Positions 1-7,762 of a DNA stretch of 64,000 bases are shown piece by piece. The translations under genes were made by a program, and so were the position numbers. Source of the stretch: CAYNEI01 sp964396185 (GTDB lineage Archaea; Thermoplasmatota; SW-10-69-26); assembly GCA_964396185.1 (NCBI GenBank), contig CAYNEI010000008.1, forward strand, positions 1-64,000, read 5' to 3'. Position 1 is the first letter of the stretch. Every line of letters begins with the position of its first letter. A model generated the notes under the pieces. That model was not told the origin of the DNA. It worked only from the letters and a program-made list of their open reading frames with translations, and did not search any database.

Positions 1-156
1 GATGCCCAGGGGCAACAGCGCCAGGTAGGCGTCGATCTCGTACTTGGTGAGGCCGAAGTCCTCGAGGATCGTGCGGGCATCCAGGATCGCCTCGGGGAGC
101 TGCTCCGGCGTGGCCTCTTGCGTGGGCACGGTGCCTCCAACGGGCCCTCCCCCCAT
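1..156 (-). CDS. TrmB-family HTH transcriptional regulator, N-terminus (cut by window edge)
   Basis: Only the first 52 codons lie in the window; the gene runs off the left edge. After a Gly/Pro/Thr-rich leader of about 25 residues the frame reads ILEDFGLTKYEIDAYLALL. This is the characteristic start of the TrmB winged-helix domain, which in archaea controls sugar and central-metabolism genes (family knowledge; the regulated genes cannot be seen). The ATG at 156 is supported by a TATA-like TTTACTA centred 25 bases upstream (178-184), as expected for a leaderless archaeal transcript. Confidence 0.72.
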   Translation of the reverse strand, partial: MGGGPVGGTVPTQEATPEQLPEAILDARTILEDFGLTKYEIDAYLALLPLGI

Positions 157-164
157 GAAGCTTC

Positions 165-184
165 TTACTCCGCGAAGTAGTAAA
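165..184 (-). promoter_or_regulatory. TATA box with overlapping inverted repeat upstream of the TrmB-like gene
   Basis: On the minus strand TTTACTA (178-184) is centred 25 bases from the ATG at 156. TTACT (165-169 on the plus strand) and AGTAA (179-183) form an interrupted palindrome with 9 bases between the halves. One half lies inside the TATA box, a position suited to autoregulation by the encoded regulator (inference). Confidence 0.4.
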
Positions 185-357
185 CTGTCAGAAAGGGCAT
201 TAATACCCAGGGCCGTTGGCTCGCTAGCGGTCCCGTCACCGCTGGCCAGGGGGTCGCTGTCACGATTCCAGGTACCCACCGCCTTTGTGCCCCCCTGGCA
301 CACTAACTCCCTTAGCCGCAGCGCAGCCTTTACATCCAGGCCGGGGATGAGCAGCCG

Positions 358-663
358 TTGCCGCAGAGCCATCGCTCGTGGGTTCGCCGCGCTGTCGGTC
401 TTGCCGTGATCGCCCCAGCCCTGGCCTTGCTCGTGCTTGCCGTGGCGCTCTGGATGGGCGGTGGTTTCGGGGGCTTCCTGGCTGGCAGTTTCGTCGGTCT
501 GCTCGCCTTGGGGTTGCTGGGGATCGCGTTGCTCATGACCCATGCGCCGGTCACCATCGCCAACTACCTCAGCCGGACCGACGAGAAGCGCGGCGCTCAG
601 GAGGGCGACACCGGCGAATCGAACGGGGCACGCGGCGACGGAACCGGCGAAGCCGACAAATAG
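358..663 (+). CDS. Small two-helix membrane protein with acidic hydrophilic tail
   Basis: The 101-residue product is unrecognised. Residues about 10-33 (AVGLAVIAPALALLVLAVAL) and 38-60 form two closely spaced membrane segments. A hydrophilic tail of about 35 residues rich in Glu, Gly and Asp follows. The start is TTG, which is unusual, but TTTACAT at about 329-336 is centred about 26 bases upstream and no in-frame ATG precedes the first membrane helix. The TAG stop overlaps the promoter and operator of the downstream antitoxin gene. The start codon is the least certain part. Confidence 0.5.
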   Translation: MPQSHRSWVRRAVGLAVIAPALALLVLAVALWMGGGFGGFLAGSFVGLLALGLLGIALLMTHAPVTIANYLSRTDEKRGAQEGDTGESNGARGDGTGEADK

Positions 664-677
664 TATGCGTTGCATAC
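657..677 (+). promoter_or_regulatory. Promoter and palindromic operator of the toxin-antitoxin pair
   Basis: AAATAGTA (658-665) is centred about 26 bases before the ATG at 688. The perfect inverted repeat GTATGC-GTT-GCATAC (663-677) starts inside this TATA box and ends 10 bases before the start codon. Type II antitoxins of the VapB class normally bind such a palindrome and repress their own operon. The position fits, but binding is inferred. Confidence 0.55.
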
Positions 678-687
678 AAATCGTGCG

Positions 688-987
688 ATGTCTACGACGG
701 TCCGGATCGCAAGCGAGGACAAGGCCCGCTTGGACCGCTTGCAAGCCAAGCTCGCCCTAGCACGTGATCGGCGTTTCTCGCTGGACGAGGTCCTCCACCA
801 CGTCCTCGTGTTCGCCGAGCGCAACGAGCGTGACCTGCTCGAGGAGGACAAGGGGCCAAATCTCACCGAGGAGGAGATCGAGGAGCTCATGGGCCTGTCC
901 ATGGACCTTGGGTTCGAGACCGACGCGACGAAGGTGGACGAGTACCTGTACGATGCTTTCCTGGAGGAACATGGCGCTCCTCCTTGA
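688..987 (+). CDS. VapB-like antitoxin
   Basis: This 99-residue acidic protein starts MSTTVRIASEDKARLDRLQAKL. That pattern resembles the short basic strand and helix of ribbon-helix-helix-type antitoxins, although the sequence does not settle the fold. A very acidic helical region (about residues 52-70, EEDKGPNLTEEEIEELMG) follows and is a plausible toxin-neutralising segment. The ATG at 688 is preferred to the upstream TTG at 670 because the promoter and operator end just before it. Its 3' end overlaps the PIN toxin gene by 17 bases, the usual antitoxin-toxin arrangement. Confidence 0.7.
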   Translation: MSTTVRIASEDKARLDRLQAKLALARDRRFSLDEVLHHVLVFAERNERDLLEEDKGPNLTEEEIEELMGLSMDLGFETDATKVDEYLYDAFLEEHGAPP

Positions 988-1405
988 TACGGGCGTCATC
1001 TTCGGGCATCTGGCATCCCGGGATCACCACCATCAAGTCGCCCGTTCGATCATGCGCGCCTGCGCCGATGGAAAGCATGGACGCGTGGTGACCACTTCGT
1101 TCACCTTGGATGAGCTCGCGGGGCTCGCCACCAGTGGGAGCCTACCGGAGGGGTGGGCGCGGCGGGTCGACCGGCTCATCGGCCCGGGAGAACGTGACGC
1201 GACGCCACTCATCCAGCTCATCCACCCTTCCGGGGCCACCCTGGAACGAGCCTATCAACGCTACCTCGACTGGTACGACCAGGGCCTCAGCCTGACCGAC
1301 CACGTCCAGCTCGCGGTCATGGAGGAGGAGAACATCGAGACCCTCGCCACCTTCGATGCGGGCTTCCATGGCCTCGTCCACGTGATCCCCGAGCCGGAGA
1401 ACTGA
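971..1405 (+). CDS. vapC: PIN-domain ribonuclease toxin (VapC-like)
   Basis: The 144-residue protein has the full set of acidic PIN residues: Asp in MALLLDTG at the N-terminus, Glu in FTLDELAG (about residue 45), Asp in LSLTDHVQLAVM (about 114) and Asp in LATFDAGFHG near the C-terminus. VapC proteins are Mg2+-dependent RNases that cut tRNA or rRNA when freed from the antitoxin (family knowledge). The ATG at 971 lies within the end of the antitoxin gene, so translation is probably coupled. All active-site residues are present, so the toxin should be functional. Confidence 0.85.
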   Translation: MALLLDTGVIFGHLASRDHHHQVARSIMRACADGKHGRVVTTSFTLDELAGLATSGSLPEGWARRVDRLIGPGERDATPLIQLIHPSGATLERAYQRYLDWYDQGLSLTDHVQLAVMEEENIETLATFDAGFHGLVHVIPEPEN

Positions 1406-1445
1406 GCCGGGCCCGTAGCCACGCACCGTCACCGTTGCTTGCTGC

Positions 1446-2000
1446 TCACGCGCCCCCATCGTCCGGCAGGAAGGTTCGCATCTCAGCCACGACCTCACCG
1501 CTGTCCGCGCAGGCCGCATACGCATCCAGCGGCTCTCGGTTGAGCTCCCAGAAGCTGTCGTGCCAGCCGATCTTCGAGAGCAACTCCTTGGCCTCGGCCT
1601 GGAAGCCACAGATGTAGAGCGTGGCTGCGATGGCCTCGGCGGTGGTGAGCTTGCCCGGCTTGCCGTAGTTGACCGGGTTGGCAGCCAGCAGGTAGGGCAG
1701 GGCGCGGTGTTCGCTGCGTGCTCTGAGCCGGCCGAAGACCTCCTTGGCGTGCTCCCACGAGCAGTCCACGCCGACCACGGCGCGCTCGGCCAGGGGCCGG
1801 TCGGCTGGGCTAAGCGCCTGCTCGGCGAAGGGGTCGAGCACCAGGGTGCCGGCAGGGACCTGGCGCTCGTCGACGAGTTGGGCCATGTGGAACTTGGCCA
1901 GCTTGCGCGCGGTGCACTTCCTGGGGTCGTCCTGGCCCTCGTAGATGATCAGCACCGTGGCCTCGATGGGGCAAAGGGGGTCTCTGGGCGGGCCCTTCAC
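1446..2000 (-). CDS. tsr3: Tsr3-type 18S/16S rRNA aminocarboxypropyltransferase (DUF367)
   Basis: The 184-residue protein matches the Tsr3/DUF367 family: DDPRKCTARKLAKF near the N-terminus, LVLDPFAEQALSPAD, VVGVDCSWEHA in the middle and ALPYLLAANPVNYGKP towards the SAM site. Tsr3 transfers the 3-amino-3-carboxypropyl group of S-adenosylmethionine to a hypermodified uridine of small-subunit rRNA. The start is GTG at 2000. Its first bases overlap the TGA of the upstream Taw2-like gene (GTGA, 4-base overlap), so the two are translationally coupled. Confidence 0.9.
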   Translation of the reverse strand: MKGPPRDPLCPIEATVLIIYEGQDDPRKCTARKLAKFHMAQLVDERQVPAGTLVLDPFAEQALSPADRPLAERAVVGVDCSWEHAKEVFGRLRARSEHRALPYLLAANPVNYGKPGKLTTAEAIAATLYICGFQAEAKELLSKIGWHDSFWELNREPLDAYAACADSGEVVAEMRTFLPDDGGA

Positions 2001-3040
2001 GGGGTCACCTCCACGTCGAGCACCACGTGCACCGCGCCCGGTCCAGTGGTCTTGACCCGCCGGGCTCCAACGGTGCGCGGCTGCGGCGCGCTGGATGGCA
2101 GGTTGGCGACCAGCTCTTCCTTGGCTTTCTGGATGGCGTCGGGCTCCTTGACCTCCGTGTGGTAGTGGAGCATCCCGCCATCGGCGCGTAGCGCCCGAAG
2201 GGCGCAGTCGAGGTAGCGCCAGGTGGCTGGGAAGTAGCCCATGTGGACCCGATCCGCGCTCCCCTCTGGTGCTCTCTCCCGGCAGTCGCCAACGAGAACC
2301 TCGATCCGGTCCGCGAGCCCGTTGGCCTCGGCGGAGCGCTCGAGGAAGCCAGCGGCGACGGGGTTCTTCTCGCACGCCGTCACCCGGGCGCCCGCCCGGG
2401 CCAGCGGGAGGGCGAAGTAGCCGATGCCTGCGAAGAGGTCGACCACGTGCTCGCCGGGCGTGATGGTCTCGGCAAGCCGGTGGCGTTCGTGGTGGTTGCC
2501 GGGGCTGAACATGACGCGGGCCGGGTCCAGGTGGTAGGCGATGCCGTTCTCCCGGTGCACGGTCTCGGTGTCCACGTCGCCCCAGAGGTGGTGGGTGACG
2601 GGTTCGCGCAGCTCGCCGCGGCTCTCCTCGAGGCTGATCACGCTGCGCACCCCGAGCACCTCCCCGAAAGCAGCCCCGATGGCCTCTGCGTGGGCCAGAA
2701 GCTCCTCGGGCAGGCGCAGCACCACGACGTCGCCCAGCTCGCTCCAGCCCCGGGGGAGCAGATCCAGCAGCCCAGCCGCGAGCTCGGTGGTCAGGGCCTC
2801 GCGGATGCGATCGAGGGGAGGACGGCGCGGGTTGGGCCCTAGCGTGGCCGTTTCCAAGGTCCACTGGTCCTCTAGCTCGCTTGGGGCGCGTTCCACGGGG
2901 ATGAGCACCCGATCCCCCTTCTGGGCGACGCCGCGGCGCTGGTCCACGACACCGGTGGCCAAGAGCCGTTCGAGGGCGTTCTGGGCCTCTTCGGCTGGGA
3001 CCATTACGGCAAGGCCTAAGAGGGGCCGGGGGGTAGTCAT
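1997..3040 (-). CDS. taw2: tRNA wybutosine-pathway aminocarboxypropyltransferase Taw2 (alternative: Trm5-type m1G37 methyltransferase)
   Basis: The protein has 347 residues. The N-terminal half resembles the Trm5/TYW2 family. The SAM fold carries VVDLFAGIGYFALPLARAGA (about 209-228), VTACEKNP and DRVHMGYFPATWRYL (about 285-300). Trm5 methylases usually have N-L/P-P at this last site; the M-G-Y form is characteristic of Taw2/TYW2 transferases, which build the wyosine side chain at tRNA-Phe position 37. Taw2 is therefore favoured. ATG 3040 is chosen over 3070 because the longer form would overlap the divergent gene and signal peptide at 3045. Confidence 0.75.
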   Translation of the reverse strand: MTTPRPLLGLAVMVPAEEAQNALERLLATGVVDQRRGVAQKGDRVLIPVERAPSELEDQWTLETATLGPNPRRPPLDRIREALTTELAAGLLDLLPRGWSELGDVVVLRLPEELLAHAEAIGAAFGEVLGVRSVISLEESRGELREPVTHHLWGDVDTETVHRENGIAYHLDPARVMFSPGNHHERHRLAETITPGEHVVDLFAGIGYFALPLARAGARVTACEKNPVAAGFLERSAEANGLADRIEVLVGDCRERAPEGSADRVHMGYFPATWRYLDCALRALRADGGMLHYHTEVKEPDAIQKAKEELVANLPSSAPQPRTVGARRVKTTGPGAVHVVLDVEVTP

Positions 3041-3044
3041 CTCG

Positions 3045-4802
3045 ATGCGGTTGAAGTTGGCCCTCTTCATGGCTGTTTCCCTAGCGGGGGCTGCCCTGTT
3101 GCTCCCGGGCGCCTCGGCCCAAGAGGACCCCGCGCCGAACGTGCCGAACTGGTACGAGACCCACTACGTCCTCGAGCTCGGGGAGAGCCTCGAGACCATC
3201 AGCCTGGACGGCACGGTGGCGATCCGCGAGGCCGCACCCCCCGATGGTTCCCGGGAGCTCCAGCACCTCTGCGGATCCTCCTGCAGCGCCGAGGAGCTGC
3301 GAGACGCCTACGATCGGGCGGACCAAGAGGGCCGCGACGAGCTCGTGGCCGCGCTTGAGCGCCGCATCGAGGCCGCCACGCGCCCAGCCTTGGACGCCGT
3401 CGCGGGCTCGCCTGGCGCCTCGGCGGTCACCGCCACAGTGGACCGCGCCAGCCTGGAGGTGGAGAGCACCACCCCTTACGAGCCGCCGGTCACCGCTGAT
3501 GTGGTCGGCTCGGCCCCCGTGGGCCTGCTCGACACGGATGGCTACGACCAGGATCAGATCGACGTGCTCTTCCAGATGGGTGCTGCCGCTAGCGTGCCCA
3601 TCGACCAGACGGTGGAGCCCGGCACGAACCTCACCCTGGTCCTCGTGCTGCCAGAGCCCCTCGAGGTCCTCGATGGGGGCGAGGCCAGCCTGAGCGACCA
3701 GCGCCACCGCGCCACGTGGATCGTCGACAACAGCCAAGCCAGCCAGCCAGCCACGCTCTCGGATGCCATCAAGGTCGGCGATCTGGACGTCGTGGTGCCC
3801 AACGAGGAGGACGTGGACATCGATGTCGTGCTCGACCTCTCCGGGGTGGACATCCACTACGGAAACCTGCTGGGTGCTGGCGCCCCGGCCAGCCTGGATC
3901 TGGATATGTCCATCCAGGGCACGTTTAGCGCCATCGAGACGCCGGAGACCGCCCTCGGCTCCATCGAGCTCCCCTACCTCTCCGCAGACGCTGTGCGCTT
4001 GGCCCTCGAGCACGACCTACTTGAGCGCTCGGTCATCGACGGGTTCGAACAGGAGGCCCGCAACGCTATGCGCCAAGCGCTCACCGAGAGCTTCGGCATG
4101 GAGGTCCCCATCCGAGGCGGCTTCCTCAACGAGACCCTGGAGGCCGGCACCCAGCTCGGCTCGCCCCTCGGTACCGGGGGCCCCGTCGAGTTCTCCATGA
4201 ACGCTGCGGGCGCGCTCCCCTTCCCCCCACCCGAGGCGGATCGGGGAGGTGTCACCGCCTTCGAGATCACCCGCGTGGGCGTCGGGGACATCTCCCTGCC
4301 GGCCATCTCCGTGCCCGGCGGCGCGCCGGTCACGTACACCGTCATCTTCCCGCCAGGCATCGACATCGACTTCACGGGTGTCAGCGGCGGCGAGCTCGAA
4401 CGCTCCACATCGGCCGACGGCCGCACCCAGATCAGCTTCGCGAGCCAGCAAGAGGGCGAGGGTGCCACGATCCAAGGCGCCGAGGTCGTCATCGAGCATC
4501 CGTTCGTCTGGCACACCTTCTGGCCCCTGATCCTGGCCCTCCTCCTCGTCCTCGTGGTCCTCCCAGTGGGCCTGATCTACTGGCTCGGCGGGCGCCGGCG
4601 CGACCGGACGCCGGCAGGAAGCCACGAGACAACCCCTGGCGTGGCGACCCACTCCCCCGCGCTCGGCGAGGATGGAGCAGGCAGCCACGGGACGGATGGC
4701 GATGGCGACGGTGGCAGGGGCGAGACGTCCATCGAGCAACCCCCCACGCCTCAGGCGCGATCCAGCGGTTCAGCTGTGACCTCATCGGGCGATGGGGACT
4801 GA
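3045..4802 (+). CDS. Type I membrane-anchored surface protein of unknown function
   Basis: The 585-residue product has a clear signal peptide (MRLKLALFMAVSLAGAALLL, cleavage near ASAQ-ED) and a large acidic extracytoplasmic region. A single membrane helix follows at about 490-512 (FWPLILALLLVLVVLPVGLI), then a basic stop-transfer sequence and a low-complexity Gly/Ser/Asp/Thr tail of about 65 residues inside the cell. No family is recognised in the ectodomain. It starts only 4 bases from the divergent taw2 start, so its promoter must lie within that gene. A second ATG at 3069 would shorten the signal peptide and lose its basic n-region. Confidence 0.7.
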   Translation: MRLKLALFMAVSLAGAALLLPGASAQEDPAPNVPNWYETHYVLELGESLETISLDGTVAIREAAPPDGSRELQHLCGSSCSAEELRDAYDRADQEGRDELVAALERRIEAATRPALDAVAGSPGASAVTATVDRASLEVESTTPYEPPVTADVVGSAPVGLLDTDGYDQDQIDVLFQMGAAASVPIDQTVEPGTNLTLVLVLPEPLEVLDGGEASLSDQRHRATWIVDNSQASQPATLSDAIKVGDLDVVVPNEEDVDIDVVLDLSGVDIHYGNLLGAGAPASLDLDMSIQGTFSAIETPETALGSIELPYLSADAVRLALEHDLLERSVIDGFEQEARNAMRQALTESFGMEVPIRGGFLNETLEAGTQLGSPLGTGGPVEFSMNAAGALPFPPPEADRGGVTAFEITRVGVGDISLPAISVPGGAPVTYTVIFPPGIDIDFTGVSGGELERSTSADGRTQISFASQQEGEGATIQGAEVVIEHPFVWHTFWPLILALLLVLVVLPVGLIYWLGGRRRDRTPAGSHETTPGVATHSPALGEDGAGSHGTDGDGDGGRGETSIEQPPTPQARSSGSAVTSSGDGD

Positions 4803-4858
4803 CTTTGCGTCCTCGTCGTTGAGCAAGCGCGAGCGCTCAGGGCCTGTGGCCAGGATCG

Positions 4859-6094
4859 TCACGGCGCGGTGTGGGTCGGCGGGCTCGTCAGGAACCCGCG
4901 CAGCATGGTGGGCACGTGTTTGAGCAGGCCCGGCTCTTCGCGCAGCAACCGCAGGGCGAGCTTGCTGGGGTAGTCGATGTCGCCCTCCTGGTGGATGATG
5001 GCCGTTACCTCTGGTTTGGCCAAGCGCGAGAAGATCTCATCGATCTGGTCGTCGGAGAGCTTGAGGAAGGCCGATCTAAGCCGCAGCCCGAAGCGTAGCT
5101 CGCGACCGATGGTGCTCGACCACCCGTCGTGGTAGGCCTGCAAGCGATCAGCGGAGAGGTCGTCGGTCTCCAGGGCCTCGTGGGCCACGCGGGCCAGGAT
5201 CTCGGCGGAGAAGAGCGCCGGGTAGATCCCACCCCCGGTGGTGGGTTTGGCTTGTCCGGCTGCGTCCCCCACGAGCATGACCCGGTCGGTCACGCTGCGC
5301 TTGGCAGGCCCGAAGGGGATGGTGGCCGAGATGGTGTAGGCGTGCTCAGCCCCTTCCAAGTGGTGCGCGCAAAGAAGGTCCTCGAACATGCGCTCGAAGT
5401 ACCACTTGGTCGGCCGAGGCGCGTTCCACGTGCCCACCTCCACCTTGCCCTCGCTGGGCCCTGTGGGGATGATGTAGCTGAAGAACCCAGGCGCGCGGTC
5501 CTCACCGAACCACATGTAGACCTTGTCGGGGTCCAGGCCTGAGAGCCCGGTCATCTGGGCGCCGTGCAGGCTGATGTACTGCTTGGGCTCGAAGAGATCG
5601 AACCACTTGGCCACCCTGGACTGGGCCCCATCAGCCCCGACGATGAGCCGCGCGGTCTCGGTGCGCTGCTCCCGGGTCGCCACGTCGGTGAGCTCGGCTC
5701 GCACCCCGCCATCGACCCGCTCAGCGCTGGTAACCTTCGTGCCCAGCACCTGCTCGGCTCCAGCATCGGCTGCCAGCTCAGCAAGCAACTGGTCGAAGCC
5801 GGCGCGGTCGCAGGCCACGGACTTGACCTCGCCAGCATCCAGGTGCACGCCGGTTCCGCTGGGCGCGTGGATGTGGGCGCCTGTGAAGGAGGCGTGGATG
5901 AGGTGGTCGAGCTCAGCCGGCACCAGCTCGGTGAGGTGGTCGGTGAGCATGCCCCCGCACTGGACCGGCTGCCCGATGGTCTCGTGCTCCTCGACCTGGA
6001 GCACCGAGTGCCCGCGCTCGGCGAGCTGGCGAGCCACGGCCGAGCCGGCAGGCCCGCCACCGACGATGAGGGCGTCCCAGGCTGGAGAGGGCAC
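4859..6094 (-). CDS. Geranylgeranyl-reductase-family FAD-dependent oxidoreductase
   Basis: The 411-residue protein has an N-terminal FAD-binding motif ALIVGGGPAGSAVARQLAERG, CGGMLTDHL, the mid-protein signature LIVGADGAQSRVAKW and the second FAD motif DRVMLVGDAAGQAKPTTGGG (about 275-295). This is the pattern of archaeal geranylgeranyl reductases, which saturate the isoprenoid chains of membrane lipids or quinones. The exact substrate cannot be read from sequence. The GTG start at 6094 is chosen because TTATACT (6115-6121) is centred 24 bases upstream. It is followed by nothing on the same strand before the convergent surface-protein gene. Confidence 0.85.
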   Translation of the reverse strand: MPSPAWDALIVGGGPAGSAVARQLAERGHSVLQVEEHETIGQPVQCGGMLTDHLTELVPAELDHLIHASFTGAHIHAPSGTGVHLDAGEVKSVACDRAGFDQLLAELAADAGAEQVLGTKVTSAERVDGGVRAELTDVATREQRTETARLIVGADGAQSRVAKWFDLFEPKQYISLHGAQMTGLSGLDPDKVYMWFGEDRAPGFFSYIIPTGPSEGKVEVGTWNAPRPTKWYFERMFEDLLCAHHLEGAEHAYTISATIPFGPAKRSVTDRVMLVGDAAGQAKPTTGGGIYPALFSAEILARVAHEALETDDLSADRLQAYHDGWSSTIGRELRFGLRLRSAFLKLSDDQIDEIFSRLAKPEVTAIIHQEGDIDYPSKLALRLLREEPGLLKHVPTMLRGFLTSPPTHTAP

Positions 6095-6113
6095 GCTGGG
6101 GGAGTTGAGGGGG

Positions 6114-6121
6114 AGTATAAG
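6114..6121 (-). promoter_or_regulatory. TATA box of the geranylgeranyl-reductase-type gene
   Basis: The minus strand reads CTTATACT, centred 24 bases before the GTG at 6094. The match fits a leaderless archaeal promoter and fixes the start codon. Confidence 0.6.
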
Positions 6122-6146
6122 AGGGGCTTGGGGGCTCGGACGGACC

Positions 6147-6311
6147 GGATCACGAAGGACGCCAAGGAGCTCGAAGGGCACGGAGGAGGATGGAACGTGT
6201 CGGACGGCTCGCTCGTGATCGGATTAGCCGTGACACTGCTGCCCTTGAAGCCACCATCCGATGACCTTCGTCCTTCGCGTCCTTGGTGGACCTTCGAGCC
6301 CTTCGTGATCG
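6147..6311. repeat. Long imperfect palindrome, CGAAGGA subtype (dispersed family, copy 1)
   Basis: GATCACGAAG (6148-6157) is the exact complement of CTTCGTGATC (6301-6310). Both arms continue inward with CGAAGG and CCAAGGA-type units (left to about 6190, right from about 6260) and enclose about 70 bases. It lies between two minus-strand genes. Related structures occur at 30855, 31355, 39098 and 45428. Confidence 0.6.
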
Positions 6312-6332
6312 ACCGCCGTCTCTGCTGAGGGC

Positions 6333-6977
6333 TCAGTTCGTCACGGGCATGCCGTGCTCGTCGTACTCCATGCGGTCCATGTTGGCCTCGCGCCACTGCT
6401 CGCCGGCTTGCTCGGCCTCTTCCCAGTCGATGTTGGCATCGGCCAGCAGGGTGCCGTTCTTCTCGATGACCGTGTCGGGCTCGATGGCGAAGAAGGTGCC
6501 ATCGCGCTTGAGGATCACCTGCTCCTCGGTGACGGTGACGGTCTCGCCGACGGTTTCGCCCTGCCCGTTGAGCACGAAGCGGCTGATGAGCTCGGCGTTG
6601 TCGATCTCCTCGTGGGCGGCCATCTCGGCCAGGGTGCGCCCGCGGCCAGCGGCCAGGTTCTCGGGCTTCTCGGCTCCGGCGCCCGCTTCGGCCCCGTCCT
6701 CTTGCTCGGCCTCTTGGCCGGGAGGGGTGGCCTCGGCTGCGTTGGCTGCATCGGCCTGGGTGTCCTGACCGGACTTGGCTCGCTCCTTGAGCTCGTCCAC
6801 GGAGCTAGGCGCGGATGCCTCCTCCCGGCGGGAGAGCATCATGGCGAGCAGGATCACGATCCCGGCGGCCACGCTGGCCGCGACGATCGTCCTCGGATCC
6901 GTCCAGGAGACCAGCAGTGTGGAAGCGGCGATGCTCAAGGGGGTCACCAGGAGGAGCATTACCGGTGCGCGATACAT
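6333..6977 (-). CDS. Two-helix membrane protein with soluble C-terminal domain, unknown function
   Basis: In this 214-residue protein, residues 5-22 and 30-47 are membrane helices. An acidic Ala/Glu/Gln-rich linker (about 55-105) leads to a soluble C-terminal domain that includes LAAGRGRTLAEMAAHEEIDN and a beta-rich stretch (VGETVTVTEEQVILKRDGTF). The C-terminal part looks like a conserved small archaeal domain, but I cannot name it securely. ATG 6977 is used; ATG 6959 (MLLLVTPL) is a possible alternative. It is separated from the reductase gene by the long palindrome. Confidence 0.6.
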   Translation of the reverse strand: MYRAPVMLLLVTPLSIAASTLLVSWTDPRTIVAASVAAGIVILLAMMLSRREEASAPSSVDELKERAKSGQDTQADAANAAEATPPGQEAEQEDGAEAGAGAEKPENLAAGRGRTLAEMAAHEEIDNAELISRFVLNGQGETVGETVTVTEEQVILKRDGTFFAIEPDTVIEKNGTLLADANIDWEEAEQAGEQWREANMDRMEYDEHGMPVTN

Positions 6978-7020
6978 AAGCGCGTCGAATCAGCGCGGAG
7001 ACGGCCAGCAGATCTCCCGG

Positions 7021-7671
7021 TCACCGCCGCGCAGCCAGGTACAGCGTCCCCTCTTCGCGCTTCCAGGCCTCAGCCTCCGGGTCCTCGGATCTCAGCCGGC
7101 TCGCTTCGAGGGTGTGGAAGCCGGCTTGCTCGAGGGCATCCAGCCAGCCTTGCTCGCTTCTCAGGTCCATGGCCACGCCGGTCTTCTCGGGCCAGGTGTG
7201 GCTGGCCTCGTTCTCCTCGTAGTAGTCGATGAGCGCGTGGAGCTGGCCTCCAGGGGCGAGCACGCGGTGGATCTCGGCCAGGGTGGCCTCCAGGTCGAGG
7301 GAGTAGTAGAGGGCCTCCATGCTGAAGCAGACGTGGAAGCTCTCACTGGGGAAGGGGAGGTGCTCGAAGAGCGCGCGGGCCAGGTGCACCTGGCCGGGGC
7401 CGGAGCCGGTCTCGGCGGTGCGGGTCCGTGCGCGCTGGAGCATGCCGGGGGCCACATCGATGCCCACGGCGGTGGCTCCGCGCTCGGCGGCATCCGCGCA
7501 GGCCCAGGCGATCCCCGTGCCCAAGTCGAGCATGCGCGTGCCGGGTTCGAGCGGGAGTTGGGCGATGAGATCGCCTGCGGTGAGCCGGTGGCCGTGTTCC
7601 ATGCCCTCGCCGCGGCCCCGCTGGGCCCAGTCGGTGAAGACGTCTCCCACGTCGAGGGCGTGCTCGCGCAT
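7021..7671 (-). CDS. Class I SAM-dependent methyltransferase
   Basis: The 216-residue protein has motif I TRMLDLGTGIAWACADAAERG (about 45-65), motif II AVGIDVAPGMLQRAR, motif III ALFEHLPFPSESFHVCFSMEALYY and the typical EIHRVLAPGGQLHALIDYY. These place it among UbiE/Methyltransf_11-type enzymes; the substrate is unknown. TATA-like GTATAGC (7739-7746) stands 70 bases upstream, so this gene has its own promoter and a leader of about 45 bases, unlike many neighbours. Confidence 0.85.
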   Translation of the reverse strand: MREHALDVGDVFTDWAQRGRGEGMEHGHRLTAGDLIAQLPLEPGTRMLDLGTGIAWACADAAERGATAVGIDVAPGMLQRARTRTAETGSGPGQVHLARALFEHLPFPSESFHVCFSMEALYYSLDLEATLAEIHRVLAPGGQLHALIDYYEENEASHTWPEKTGVAMDLRSEQGWLDALEQAGFHTLEASRLRSEDPEAEAWKREEGTLYLAARR

Positions 7672-7738
7672 GAGGGCGCCATCCGGCTCCGGGTCATGAA
7701 CCTTGCGCGCCGTGGTTCGTCGCGCCCGGTGCGGTCCA

Positions 7739-7746
7739 GCTATACG
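7739..7746 (-). promoter_or_regulatory. TATA-like element upstream of the methyltransferase gene
   Basis: The minus strand reads CGTATAGC in the 91 bases between the methyltransferase start and the preceding stop. The predicted transcription start, near 7718, leaves a leader before ATG 7671. Confidence 0.4.
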
Positions 7747-7762
7747 TCGCTGGTAGGGCGGA

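Noticed and set aside
2541..3044. N-terminal extension of the surface-protein frame
   Set aside because: It is Ser/Arg-rich and antisense to taw2. A normal signal peptide begins at 3045.
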